Assembly: GCA_015501585.1 (NCBI GenBank)
Contig: JADNRY010000049.1
Span: 62,001 to 126,000 of the forward strand
DNA: 64,000 bases
Source: Rhodocollybia butyracea
Taxonomy: Eukaryota > Basidiomycota > Agaricomycetes > Agaricales > Omphalotaceae
Direction: 5' to 3'
Shown here: positions 35,573-46,250 of the stretch, piece by piece
Layout of the letters: every line of letters starts with the position of its first letter
Numbering within the stretch: position 1 is the first letter of the stretch
The notes under the pieces: generated by a model
The model's database searches: none
The model's input: only the letters and a program-made list of their open reading frames with translations
Told to the model about the DNA's origin: nothing
Position numbers and translations under genes: made by a program

Positions 35573-35930
35573 TTATTATTTGGAGATAGCTCGACAAATA
35601 ATAATATGATTACCCTCGGAGATAGCTCAACAAGCAGTAATATGAATCAGAACTAGTACTCGGAGATGGCTCAACAAGTAGTAGTGAGTGTGGTGTCTAG
35701 TACTCAGAGATAGCTCAACAAGTAATAGTGAGTGTGATGTCTAATACTTGGAGATAGCTCAACAAGTAATAGGAAGTTGCAACTCGGAGATAGCTCAACA
35801 AGTGGCAATTAAAGAAGTATTCACTAGGAGATAGCTCAACAGGTGAATGTTAGTGGATACAACTTGGAGTTAGCTCAACAAGATGTATAAATGTGTATTG
35901 TAACTTGGAGATAGCTCAACAAGATACAAT
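35573..35930. repeat. Array of nine hairpins with constant loop and different stems
   Basis: The word GGAGATAGCTCAACA (small variants) starts at 35582, 35618, 35662, 35706, 35750, 35786, 35827, 35866 and 35907. In nearly every unit the bases on its left are complementary to those on its right although stems differ between units: TTATTATTT/AAATAATAA, ACTAGTACT/AGTAGTAGT, CTAATACTT/AAGTAATAG, TTGCAACT/AGTGGCAA, ATTCACT/GGTGAAT, ATACAACTT/AAGATGTAT, ATTGTAACTT/AAGATACAAT. The second unit pairs only at its outer part (ATTAC/GTAAT). Most stems have a single mismatch. Confidence 0.88.
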
Positions 35931-36069
35931 GAGTTGGTCTGGTGATTCACACAAGTGATAACAGCAAACAAGTGGGGGTTTGGATTTAAGAAAATAATAC
36001 GTCTACTATACATTGGTAAATCTAGCCTCCTTATATACTGTTGAGTATGTATTATTTAGGAAATGCTGC

Positions 36070-36310
36070 GGAATGACATCATAACTGTGGAGCACTGGAA
36101 TGATGTCATAACTGCAGAGCTGGAATGATGTCATAACTGCGGAGCACTGGAATGATATCATAACTGTGGGGCTGGAATGATATCATAACTGTGGGGCTGG
36201 AATGATGTCATAACTGTGGAGCTGGAATGATGTCATAACTGCGGAGCAGTAAGATGACATCATAACTGTGGAGCATCAGAACTGCGGAGTAGTAGAATGA
36301 TGTCATGGTG
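36070..36310. repeat. Second tandem array in the solo LTR
   Basis: About eight units of 25-33 bp with core GGAATGATGTCATAACTGCG and variants; each contains the self-complementary ATGATGTCAT/ATGACATCAT. Some units include an extra CACT. Confidence 0.85.
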
Positions 36311-36582
36311 TAACATGCAGTGACTGGTGTTCAATCATTCTAGTGGAACCGAAGTTGATTAACAGTATGTTCATGTGTGCAACATTATGCCAAATAATGT
36401 AGAGAAAATGAGTAATGAATGTAAAGTGTATATGATAAGTAGAAATCTTAATGTAGTAGTAGTTGGTTAATAATAATAGAAAAAGATGTGTATATGCTTA
36501 TAGTTTGGGTATGGGTCATAACACCTAGGCAAAAACAGCTTTTCCTGATGTAATCTTTCAATTTTGTAAGAAGATAATTTAG

Positions 36583-36882
36583 AGATGGACACAAGTCCAG
36601 ATCCCGGACAACCCAGATCCGCCACGTGGGTACCGGCGGAGAATAATCCTGACCTGTGACCGACCTAGATCCGCCGGATCCGGGTCATGCATGTCAATCT
36701 GCAGGTATTTGTACTAAAATAGTACTTTATAAGGTCTGGAAGTCCCCAAAGGATGACCTGTGACTGACTCGGACCCGTGGGAACGGGTACCTGGATCCGG
36801 CGGATCCGGGTCAGACAGATATTCCTCCGTGTCCAATTAGCGGGTCACCTGTTAGGAACTGGACTCGTGTCCATCCTTAGTC
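36583..36882. mobile_element. MITE of the GGATGGACACGAGTCC family, copy 1
   Basis: The ends GATGGACACAAGTCC and GGACTCGTGTCCATCC are inverted; the interior is rich in GGATCCGGGTC and its complements. TA lies next to both ends and may be the target duplication. Related copies: 38,767-39,098, 37,975-38,205 and 57,131 onward. Confidence 0.7.
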
Positions 36883-37497
36883 ATGATATACCAAATGGGA
36901 GATTTCACACTGTGACTCTGGACAGCCTGACTCTACTACTTAGGGTTGTATTCAATTTTTTACTGCAATAACTAACCAGTTAAGGTACAAATATTGAATA
37001 TGTTCCATACATCCATACATTAGGGACGGTCAAAGTGACAAATGTGACAAAAAAAAGTCGCAGAAATATATAGTTTATACTTCACTTCAAGCAGCCCCAA
37101 TCAGACCCATATCAGGGTCTGGAATCCTGGTATTGAACCACAAATGGATTCTACCAAAACTGTGGTTACTCCCTCAGACTGGGGACTATCCACCTTGATC
37201 TGACCATGGAAGGTGGTACCATCCCCAGTGACAATTCTTTGAAGGGGCGCCATCCACCTGTTTTTAACCCATCAAAGGGGTATCACCCACCTTGGTCAAT
37301 CCTTTTCCAGTGATACGACCCACTAGGGAAACTTACTACTTATGTAAATTTATTGAATTGCACTATCCACCCTGAGAGGATGTGGTATAGACGCTAATAC
37401 ACATCAAACTAATGTCATCAATAACATGATATTTGCAAAAATGTAATTGCTCAATAATATATTGAAATTCTACTGATACCATTGCTCTTATTCCTTA
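36883..37497. other. Repeat-poor stretch with CACC/ATCCACC motifs
   Basis: Words such as ATCCACCTTG, CCATCCACCTG and TCACCCACCTTGG recur at 37,185-37,300. No gene recognised. Confidence 0.4.
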
Positions 37498-37820
37498 AGT
37501 GGCTCAAGTCACCTCAAGTCAACTTAAGCCAACTTAAGCCAAAGTGAACCCCTGAACCTTGGATTGAGTCACTTAAGTTAACTCAAGTTAACTCAAGTCA
37601 ACTTGAGGTTCACCTGGGGTTAACCAAGTTGACAAATCTGCTCAAGTTACCAAGTTAACCCTCAATTGAGCAGATTTGGCAACTTGGTTAACCCCAGGTG
37701 AACCTCAAGTTGACTTGAGTTGACTTGAGTTAACTTAAGTGACTCAATCCAAGGTTCAGGGGTTCACTTTGGCTTAAGTTGGCTTAAGTTGACTTGAGGT
37801 GACTTGAGCCACTTAAGTCA
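37498..37820. repeat. Near-perfect palindrome of about 320 bp
   Basis: GGCTCAAGTCACCTCAAGTC at 37,501 is matched in reverse complement by GACTTGAGGTGACTTGAGCC near 37,810, and the pairing continues inward through TTAGGTTCAGGGGTTC-type blocks to an axis near 37,655. Only scattered mismatches were seen. The interior words (CAAGTTGAC) also occur in the element at 50,577-52,751. Confidence 0.85.
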
Positions 37821-37974
37821 ACTTAAGCCAACTTGATGAACTTGATTGGCCTGAGGGTGACTTGAGTTGGCTTAAGAATTTCGGACTTTTCCTGATGCAC
37901 ATTGTGCTCTATTCTATGTACTAAGCACCTACTGAGTGTCTCACACTCATACCTTGTATGTAGTAACCATTTCA

Positions 37975-38205
37975 TTATTATTGTAAGTACTAAATACTTG
38001 CAGGTACTCACAGGTAAGTTGTGAGTACCTGTGTTCACTGGGATCCGCAAGTACCCGCAAGTACCTGCGTTAAAATACCTGCAGATCCCGGTATCCGTTT
38101 CCCACGGATCTGTACGGGTCACAGGTAGCCCCTTGAGGCCCACAGGTACCTGTGCAACGGATCCGGGTTTACCTGGATCCGGACTCGTGGACATCTCTAA
38201 GATTC
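37975..38205. repeat. MITE fragment of the GGATGGACACGAGTCC family
   Basis: Rich in GCAGGTACC, GGATCCG and GTACCTG words and ends with GGACTCGTGGACATCTC. The left end is not clear. Confidence 0.5.
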
Positions 38206-38681
38206 CTTACATCTTCTCCAATTCCTGCTCAGACTTTCTATGCTACACCAACTGCTACACCTTTGGAGCAAACTATTCCTGCAGATCCATGCTCCAGCTC
38301 CTCTATTCCTTCTACACCAACAGTCCACAATCTCCTACCTTATCATCATGAAAATGCAAGAAAGATCTTGAAAATGTCGATATCTTTCATAACTACACCC
38401 CCCATGCTCCTCATCTCCCAAAGAAGAGACCAAATACCACGATGGGACCCTTAGAGAAGCTAGAGTCTGCCCTCAAGCATATCCAAAGCTTGAAATGGTC
38501 TTATGGTGACTTTCTCTATTGGAGCTCACAGTGGAAGGGATTCAGTTGTGGTAATGCTCACTCCAAGGCGGTAGAGAAGTTTCTTAGTGGACAATGTACC
38601 CATCATCCTGGAGAAGTGATTAGAAACTGGTATACCTCTCCTGATGGATGGCCTGGTGATAACAAAGAAGCCAAGGATTAA
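38206..38681 (+). pseudogene. DUF6589-like N-terminal fragment
   Basis: Pieces in two frames: a Pro/Thr/Ser-rich part near 38,206-38,345 and then, in the frame ending at TAA 38,679-38,681, PLEKLESALKHIQSLKWSYG and DFLYWSSQWKGFSCG followed by HSKAVEKFLSGQCTHHPGEV and IRNWYTSPDG. The order L-x(n)-GDFLY-W, H-x-x-A-V-x-x-FLxG, W-x-x-x-P-D-G is what I associate with the start of DUF6589-type proteins of Agaricomycetes. The rest is missing. Confidence 0.4.
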
Positions 38682-38766
38682 ATGTGGTCAACAGGACCAA
38701 GTACTGGAATACTGGAAAATTAAAAACATACAAGCATCCTTTGTGGCTCAAACAACTCTCTCGGAG

Positions 38767-39098
38767 TAAGGATGGACACGAGTCCAGATCTTTACAGGTG
38801 ACTCGCGGTTTGACCCGTGGGAATACCCGTCTGACCCGGATCCGCCGGATCCAGGTACCTGTTCCCACGGGTCCGGGTCAGGTCACAGGTTACCCCTTGG
38901 GGATTTCCAGACCCTTGTAATGTACTATATATGTACATTGTAAGTACAAATATTGCCAGGTACCTGCAGGTAGACCTGTATGACCAGGTACCCGTTCCCC
39001 ATGGGTCCGGGTCAGGTTGCAGGTCGCATTTTTTTGGGTGCAGGTACCTGTGCAGCGGGTCCGGGTTTTACTGGGATCCAGACTCATGTCCATCCTTA
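38767..39098. mobile_element. MITE of the GGATGGACACGAGTCC family, copy 2
   Basis: Left end AAGGATGGACACGAGTCC and right end CAGACTCATGTCCATCCTTA, inverted. The interior contains GATCCGCCGGATCC and repeats of GGTACCTG. TA next to both ends is compatible with a TA target. Confidence 0.75.
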
Positions 39099-39721
39099 TC
39101 TCAGAGGCTGTTAAGCAAGCCAAGTGTGCTGTCTGACCCAAAGGAGGTCTTCATGTCTGTTATTTGGGTATTTACGTGTAGGTGTGCAAAATGTGCTATA
39201 AAACAACCTAACAAAAACACTACCGCACCTAACCAGACTATCAATGTGTAAGGGAGCAAGGGCAGGTTGTCAAAGATTCCCTCCACAACTTTGAAAAATT
39301 TAAGATTGGGAGCAGCCTGGAGGCCCCAGTTGTTGGACTTAGGGCCTGAGATCTGGGCAGTGACATGTCCCATTGTACCCCTACATATGCCGGTACACAC
39401 TCCTCGAAGGTTCCAACATTTATTTTTGGTCCTACCTACACAATTTCGAAGATTTTGGCCTTGGGAGGGACTTACAGGCTTCAGTTGGTGGCCTCAGGCT
39501 TTTAACCTTGATCAGTAGCACTCTATACAGGACACCTATATAGTCCCATAATTCTTCTTTATGTATTCTTACATGTACCTATTGATCTTTCCATCTTTTC
39601 TCTTAAAATTCGCTTTTTTGGGAACTAAACATGGAATGTTAAGTCTTTGAGATGGGTGGAGGCCTTGGTACTTTACATATGGGCTGTACGAGCTAGTATG
39701 CACCTGAAACATATGTTAGTG

Positions 39722-40168
39722 TCCTTTATATGACACCTAGAGCAAATGTATTAATTGATATGTATGTATTCTATCCCAAAAATGCGATTTTTGAGCAATA
39801 TGACATGTGTACAGCATGGTATTCCTCACGGATGATGCTCACACTTTAAAGATCATGTCTTCGAATTATATGGAGTCTATCCTGAGCGATTTACCCATCC
39901 CTAGGTATCCCCATGAAACAATACCTTGGTAGGTGCTTATGTGAATATGTATCTCAGTGAGCTGAAGTTCAAACCTTGGCATACATATGTATGTTCCAAG
40001 ATCTGATGGTCTTGGCACCCTCTATGCAATTCGAAAACATGATTCCCAAGGTTTCAGCATGATCTGAGGGGTATACCATGCTCTATGCATGTTTCATTGC
40101 TCAAAAATCGCATTTTTGGGGGAGAATACATATATATCAATTAATGCACTTGCTCTAGGTGTCATATT
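39722..40168. repeat. Small palindromic MITE (GACACCTAGAGCAA ends)
   Basis: ATGACACCTAGAGCAAATG on the left is matched by the complement TTGCTCTAGGTGTCAT on the right, and CCCAAAAATGCGATTTTTGA by its inverse near 40,105. It lies exactly at the axis of the larger foldback. Confidence 0.65.
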
Positions 40169-41563
40169 GAGAGGGCAATACTGTGGCTAAGCGGAAAGTG
40201 TGAGAAATGGCCCATAAACAGCCAACCATCAACACCTACCACTAAACTACAATAAAGACTCTAAGTTCAGAGGGGGGATGTGAAATTACAAAGAGTTGAA
40301 CTTTGAAATGAAAGGTGAATGCAAGAACTAAGGTAAAAAGGGGGGGGAGAGGCGGAAGGCTATATAATACAAGAAAGCACTGACCAGAGGTTGTCTACCC
40401 AGACAGAGCTCTGACTGCAGCCTAACTACAATACTTTACTGGACTGAACTTTACTAAACTTGAAGCAAAACAAACAAAACTAATAATACAACTGTGTGAA
40501 GTGAGGAGGAAATCCCTGCCTCTAATGTGAGGGGGGAATCTAAACCTTGGGATCAACTATCAATCTGGGCTACATTATATAGAGCAGGAGCGCGGCTGTG
40601 TAGTGTGCACAGACCACTTAAGGGTGTGTCAAACCGCTCTCTAGCTTCTAACGAGCCGAGTTTCATGTTTCTATTATATTTCAATTCAAATCTCAAATCA
40701 ACACTCCGAAATTGTAGATTATCACTCTTCCCTGTACTTGGGAAGGGACAACAAGCTTCTATAAATGCTTGTACTCGGTTATAGCGATGCTAGAGGGTCT
40801 AGGGACACTGTCCTATCTCGAAAGTACCACAGAGGATGCAGGGGAACGGCGGTTTTAGCTCATGTTCGGCTTAAACAAATAGTGACCTAATTTCGGAGTT
40901 ATAGCAAGATCTCCGTATTTCAACCACTTCCGGACATCGGCACGACTCGGGACTTCGGATTTGGACTCTCTAGTATATCTATTGAGTTCTCCAAATGCCG
41001 CCGCAATCATATTTCGCATGTGTGACACCTTTCTAAAGAGGTTCTCTTCTAATCCCAATATTATAAGTAGTAATGGATACAGCCTTCATAACTCGTGAAG
41101 TGGTGCTGCACAAATGCTACAAATATTACTGGGAGTGCTTCTAGTGTATTTCCATTGAATAGACCTCAGGGAACCAAATATACATAACAAACTCCTTTTC
41201 TTTCAGAGTTGTCAAGCAGGGGATGAATTAACATATAGTGAGAAGTGCATATATCACAATTCTGAGCAAATAGAGGTTGGTGGAGCTTGTATTACATTGG
41301 ATTCAAGCGAAACACATTGATACACAAGGTCCAGACCATAGTCTCTTGCATGCTTTTATCAGATGGAGCACTGCATACTGATCAATCCTTCTGGATATGT
41401 GAATTGTAGAGACAAGACAGATACATATGAGACTACAGGGTTTGAGGTGGGTTTCAGTAACTAGAGATCATGGGTAGCACTCCCAATGACTTCCAGATAC
41501 TATGTACACTGCAGAAATGCCAAAAAACAGTATTCTAGGGCCAAAAGGGTTTTGGGCGTATCA
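40168..41563. mobile_element. LTR-like insertion (TGAGAGGG ... GCGTATCA)
   Basis: Begins TG, ends CA, with ATAT on both sides (40164-40167 and 41564-41567). It has a TATATAAT-type box near 40,362. No coding capacity. Because ATAT is short and AT-rich, the duplication could be a coincidence. Confidence 0.4.
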
Positions 41564-42394
41564 ATATAAAAGACACTAACATATGTTTCAGGTGCATACT
41601 AGCTCGTACAGCCCATATTGTGAGTACCAAGGCCTCCACCCATCTCAAAGACTTAACATTCCATGTTTAGTTCCCAAAAAAGCGAATTTTAAGAGAAAAG
41701 ATGGAAAGATCAATAGGTACATGTAAGAATACATAAAGAAAAATTATGGGACTATATAGGTGTCCTGTATAGAGTGCTACTGATCAAGGTTAAAAGCCTG
41801 AGGCCACCAACTGAAGCCTGTAAGTCCCTCCCAAGGCCAAAATCTTCAAAATTGTGTAGGTAGGATAAAAAATAAATGTTGGAACCTTCGAGGAGTGTGT
41901 ACCGGCATATGTAGGGGTACAATGGGACATGTCACTGCCCAGATCTCAGGCCCTAAGTCCAACAACTGGGGCCTCCAGGCTGCTCCCAATCTTAAATTTT
42001 TCGAAGTTGTGGAGGGATTGATGGGCCACACAGTGGCATATTGACTGTGGGAATTTAAAGGTGGAATCATCGATTCAAGATACAGCTTTCCACCGATTTT
42101 TATCCATATCCTGTATCCCAATTCCCATATCTGAATTAATGGTGCATTTATGAAGCATTTTTTCGAGGATTGTACAAATATGCACCTGTAATGAGGCCAA
42201 ACTATTGGGAATGTGTTCGCATATGACTAGTATACATTGTCTATAGCTTAGGAGCAGCATATATCTCTGTTTAGTCTTTTTACAGGCCATATTTCGCTTT
42301 TTTTTTGCGCTTTTTTGGTGAATATAGCCACCCAGTGATGCCACATGAGTGCCATATGACGTCGTTAGATGCCACTATGGGGTATCCCTTTTTT

Positions 42395-42980
42395 CGGAAC
42401 TTTTCCTGATTTTTCCGGCATTTTTTGCGGTATTTCTGCGGTATTTTTTCGATTTATAGGAGCATTTACACATAGATTCCCACGCTCCTGCACGTGTACA
42501 GATGCCCCCATACTGTGTCTACACCATCGGACTTTTTGAGCATTTTTTCGCGATTTTCCCGGCATTTTTCCTGTATTTATGCGGTAGTTTTTCGATTTAC
42601 AGGAGCATTTACACATGGTTTCCCACGGTCCTGCTGTTTCACCGACGCCCCCATACTATATCCACACCCTCGGACTTTTTGAGCATTTTTTCGTGATTTT
42701 TCCGGCATTTTTACTGCATTTTTGCGGTAGTTTTTCGATTTACAGGAGCATTTACACATACTCCCGCTCATGCGCCGCGCCCCCCGCATGCCACCCAGAA
42801 TATATTCAGCATTATTTACGATTTTTTCACGATTTTAGGCACCTAGCTAGCCAAAAACATCTTTCTGAGTTGTTTCCCACAGTCCCGCTCATGCGCCCTG
42901 CCCCCGCATGCCACCTAGAATATTTTCGGCATTTTTCACGATTTTGTCATGATTTTAGGCGCTTATCTAGCTCTTATCAT
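42395..42980 (+). repeat. ~143-bp tandem repeats, T-rich
   Basis: TTTTTCGATTTACAGGAGCATTTACACAT-type blocks recur with their GATTTA at 42,451, 42,594 and 42,738. A second, shorter pair (CGCATGCCACC...GATTTTAGGC) follows at about 42,785 and 42,905. Confidence 0.8.
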
Positions 42981-43189
42981 TTTTTTGATTTCCCTATATG
43001 GTAGTAATCTAATCTATCAGCCAAGCCGGGCTGCCGCCTGAGCCCTAGGGCAGCCGGCAGCCTCAGTTTTAGCCCTATCGCTGACCTTTGTAAAGGCGGG
43101 CCCGACAGTTGTCGAGGTCCTTTTAAAAGGGCTTACAGAATGTGGTGAATATTCTACAGAGCTCGCTTCCTAACATACAAATTGAGGGA

Positions 43190-43530
43190 AAGATCCTCAA
43201 GGTGAAGAAACCACAACCAATCTCAAACACTGAGGTACTACTTAACTTTGTGAAGTTTATTACTTTCAATAGATAACCAAACTCAGAAGCATCATGCTAC
43301 TAGTCCCGAGGGGATGTTCTACGGAGTTCTGGTCTTAGCAGTCAAGTTGAGGGCAAGAAACTTGTCTTATTGAATAAATATGTCTGGCTTATATACTGAG
43401 TAGAGAGAGTTTAATACAAAAAATAGATGAAACAGATACAGGGAGATACAGGGAGAGACGGAAAGAGAGTGGAACAGAGGAATCTGGCTCGGAAAGGAAA
43501 CTCCTGCCGATATATGGTACACACAATAAG
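43190..43530 (-). repeat. Diverged fragment of family B repeat
   Basis: Shares CACAACCAATCTCA, GGTCTTAGCAGTCAAGTTGAG and TATATACTGAGTAGAGAGAG with 58,960-59,540 (same orientation). It stops at GGTACACACAATAAGGA, where the CACTTCAGG element begins, so that element inserted here. Confidence 0.7.
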
Positions 43531-43532
43531 GA

Positions 43533-46250
43533 CACTTCAGGCAACCACTTTTTGAGTCTTATTAGTCTACACTTTTGTTACATTGAAAAAACTCAAAATC
43601 CCTGGCAAATCCAAGGTGCCTTGGTCATGTCCAGGGAAGTAGGTCATGTCCAAGCACGTAGATCATGACCTGGTCCCCCGGGTCAACCCAGTCATGACCA
43701 GGGGTAGGATAGGGTATGCCCTGGGAGGGATATGATACCTTGTGGGAGAGGGGGGGGACCTCTTGGGAGGGGTGTGGAACATCCAGGGTAGGAGTAGGGG
43801 ATGCAGCCTTGGGAGTGACAGAGGGGGACTAGAGGGTGCTGAGGGAGGAGTAGGGGATGCCCTTGGAGGGATAGGGGACCTTGTGGGAGAGATGGGAGAC
43901 CTTGGAGGAAAGGTGGGGGACCTTGTGGGAGAGGTGGGAGACCTCATGGGAGGGATGGGGGACATTGCCAGATGGGATATCTGGAAGGCATGGGTAGGTG
44001 CTGGGGGTGCTGGGGGATAGTGGGGGATGCTGTGGAAGGAGTAGGAGCTGGCTGGAGAGGGGAATGGGATGAGATGAGAGAGGTGTCTGGTGGCAGATGA
44101 GATGGTTATATTCCGGAGCACTGAGTTCCAAGAGGTTACCAGCTTGGGTTGACATGACAAACCTAAAGTCAAGAAAATGAATGTGGAACACGGAGGGAGT
44201 CATGTTCTATGTTGGGGAGGTGATTGTTGCAGGTAAGGAGGTTATGTCCTAGATTAAGGAGATCATGTCTTAGGTTGAGGAAGACATGTTCTAGGTTAAA
44301 GAGGTCATGACCTAGGTTGGGGAGGTCATGACCTAGGTCAAGGAGGTCATGCCTGAGGTCAAGGAGGTTATGACCTAGGTCAAGAAGGTCATGTCCTTCT
44401 TCAAGGAGGTCAGGTCAAGGAGGTCATGTCCTAGATTGAGAAGGTTGTAACCTCCTCAACTTAGGTCATGACCTAGATTTTGTTTTATTACTAAAATAGG
44501 AAAATTTTGAAATCTTGCAGAGGATGAGGTCAAAGCTGTTTTTATTACCAAATTAGGCAATTTTCAAACACGTTATGTTTTCTCATAGAGTTAGACACAT
44601 ATAGCATTTTTAATAAATAACTATATTAGGCAATTTTATTTCAATAGAGTTTTATTTCTTAATTAGGCAATTTCAAACTTTTGCAGTGGATGAGGTCAAA
44701 GCTGTTCTCACTACCTAATTGGGAAATGGCCAAACTCACCACAAAAAACTGTCTGGACTCTGTTCATGAGGACAATAACTTGTAGTAGGCATCCAGACCC
44801 ATTCTCCATACATAGAATAGGTGGCTTACCTCAAATGAAGGCAATCCTGTGGTGGGAAAGGGTTGGATTGTGGCCCACCCTGCCCTGGATACCCTGATAC
44901 CTATCCTCTAATTTCGAAAAAATGAGGGTTTTTGATGGGAAGGTGTAAAGATCAATAAAGAGTGATCTCCCAGGGGCCATCTAAATATATCTAAGACCCA
45001 GAAAGGGTAGACAACATATCAGGGTATCAAGGGATGAAAAGGATCAGCCTTATCCATTGCAATCTGCATGTTATATCAAGCAATCTTTAGACTCAACACT
45101 TTTCATTGATTTCCTTTTATGGACATACAGCTTTGGCCTCATCCACTACAATCAAAGGTCATCCAAAAAAAAATTGCAATCCAACCCCTTCCCACCACAG
45201 GATTGCCTTCATGTGTGGTGAGCAACCTGTTCTATGTATAGAGAAGAGATCTGGATGTCTACTGCAAGTGATTGTCCTCATGGACAGAGTCCAGACAGTT
45301 CTTGTGTTGAGTTTGTCCATTTCCCAATTAGGTAGTGAAAACAGCTTTGACCTCATCCACTGCAACAAAATTTTGATTTCTCAATTAAGTAATAAAAACA
45401 GCTTTGGCCTCATCCACTGCAAAAGTTATGTCACTTCTCAATTAGGCAATGAAAACAGCTTTGGCCTCATCCACTGCAAAATTTTTGAAATTGCCTAATT
45501 AAGAAATAAAAGTCTATTGAAATAAAATTGCCTAATATAGTAATTTATAAAAATTTCCAAATGTATCTAACTCTATTAAAAAACATAAAACCGGTTAAGA
45601 TGTTTGAAAATTGCCTTATTTGGTAATAAACACATCTTTGACCTCATCCACTGCAAAAATGGAAAAATTTCCTAATTTAGTAATTTTTAAATTGCCTTGG
45701 ATCATGACTTAGGCCAGGTAGGTCATGACCTAAAAAAAGTAGGTCATGAATCAGCTAGGGCAGGTAAGTCACATGCTTGCCTGACAACCCAGAACAGGGC
45801 ACTGTGACTTAGCTTGATCCTGTCATAATCTACAGATATGTAAATAATCCCAATATGTTACTAAACATTTCAAGTCATGATTCTATGATATTTCATTCTT
45901 ACTTATATTCTCTATCTCACCATCCTCCACTCTCACCCTACACCTCTTAACCTAACTATATCTCCTCCTCCTAGACCATATCCTCCTCCTCCTAGACTAT
46001 ACCCTCCTCCTCCTAGACCATGCCCTCCCTCACCTAGACCATGCCCTGCCCCACCTAGGCCATATCCTATCTCACCCCAGGCCATGACCTACCAACCCCA
46101 GGAAAAGACCAACCTGACCTAGGTCATGACCTAAATCCCAAGGTCATGACCTAGCTGCCCAGGTTTTGCCTAGGTTTTTGGGTCTTTTTAGTAAAGTCAA
46201 TGTAACAAAAGTGTAGACTAATAAGACCAAATATGTGGTTGCCTGAAGTG
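43533..46250. mobile_element. CACTTCAGG-ended TIR element
   Basis: Left end CACTTCAGGCAACCAC followed by CTTATTAGTCTACACTTTTG; the right end is the inverse of both. CACT ends again suggest the CACTA group, but I found no matching 3-bp duplication (GGA left, TGC right). The right 393 bp (45,858-46,250) recur at 62,932-63,344. The interior is made of repeat arrays and foldbacks, with no recognisable gene. Confidence 0.6.
43740..44480 (+). repeat. Purine-rich and AGGTCATGACCTAGG tandem arrays
   Basis: 43,740-44,040 is a purine-rich series of GGGGGACCTTGTGGGAGAGG-like units. 44,200-44,480 is a series of about 24-bp units around GGAGGTCATGACCTAGGTCAA. The complementary CCTCCTCCTAGACC series is at 45,940-46,140, so these are the two arms of the surrounding element. 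The frames through this region are by-products. Confidence 0.8.

Larger units (their letters stand above)
35380..36523. mobile_element. Solo LTR with CCTAG target duplication
   Basis: The sequence runs from TGTTATGAC to GTCATAACA (9-bp inverted ends, TG...CA) and is flanked on both sides by CCTAG (35375-35379 and 36524-36528). This is the signature of an integrated LTR after LTR-LTR recombination. Length 1144 bp. Two internal repeat arrays make it unusual. Confidence 0.8.
35029..36550. mobile_element. CATCAGGAAAA-ended TIR element with foldback arms
   Basis: Starts CATCAGGAAAAGCC and ends GCTTTTCCTGATG. Just inside, 35,050-35,210 and 35,225-35,370 are inverted copies of one another (AGGTGACCCCAGAGTGGCC ... 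CCTAGGGAATCCTCAAGAGCC). A related half-element is at 58,150-58,320. It is interrupted at 35380 by an LTR-type insertion. It codes for nothing. Confidence 0.7.
39273..42025. repeat. Foldback with ~450-bp arms, interrupted by two younger elements
   Basis: 39,273-39,737 and 41,567-42,025 are inverted copies (e.g. CTGAGGCCACCAACTGAAGC, GGTGGAGGCCTTGGTACT, ACATGGAATGTTAAGTC). The interior between the arms holds the small palindrome at 39,722-40,168 and the LTR-like insert from 40,168. Two frames in the left and right arm are mirror images and not genes. Confidence 0.8.

Noticed and set aside
35573..35930. CRISPR-like repeat-spacer array
   Set aside because: Spacing of 36-44 bp looks similar at first, but the 'spacers' are complementary across each repeat, lie in an LTR of a eukaryote, and no cas-like gene exists.
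43663..44203. Pro/Ser-rich minus-strand proteins (SPTSPTRSPTFPPRSP)
   Set aside because: Complement of a purine-rich tandem array; two frames show similar low-complexity text.
45106..45498. Repetitive frame with NSFGLIHC units
   Set aside because: Translation of the CAGTGGATGAGGTCAAAGC repeat; mirrored on the other strand in neighbouring copies.
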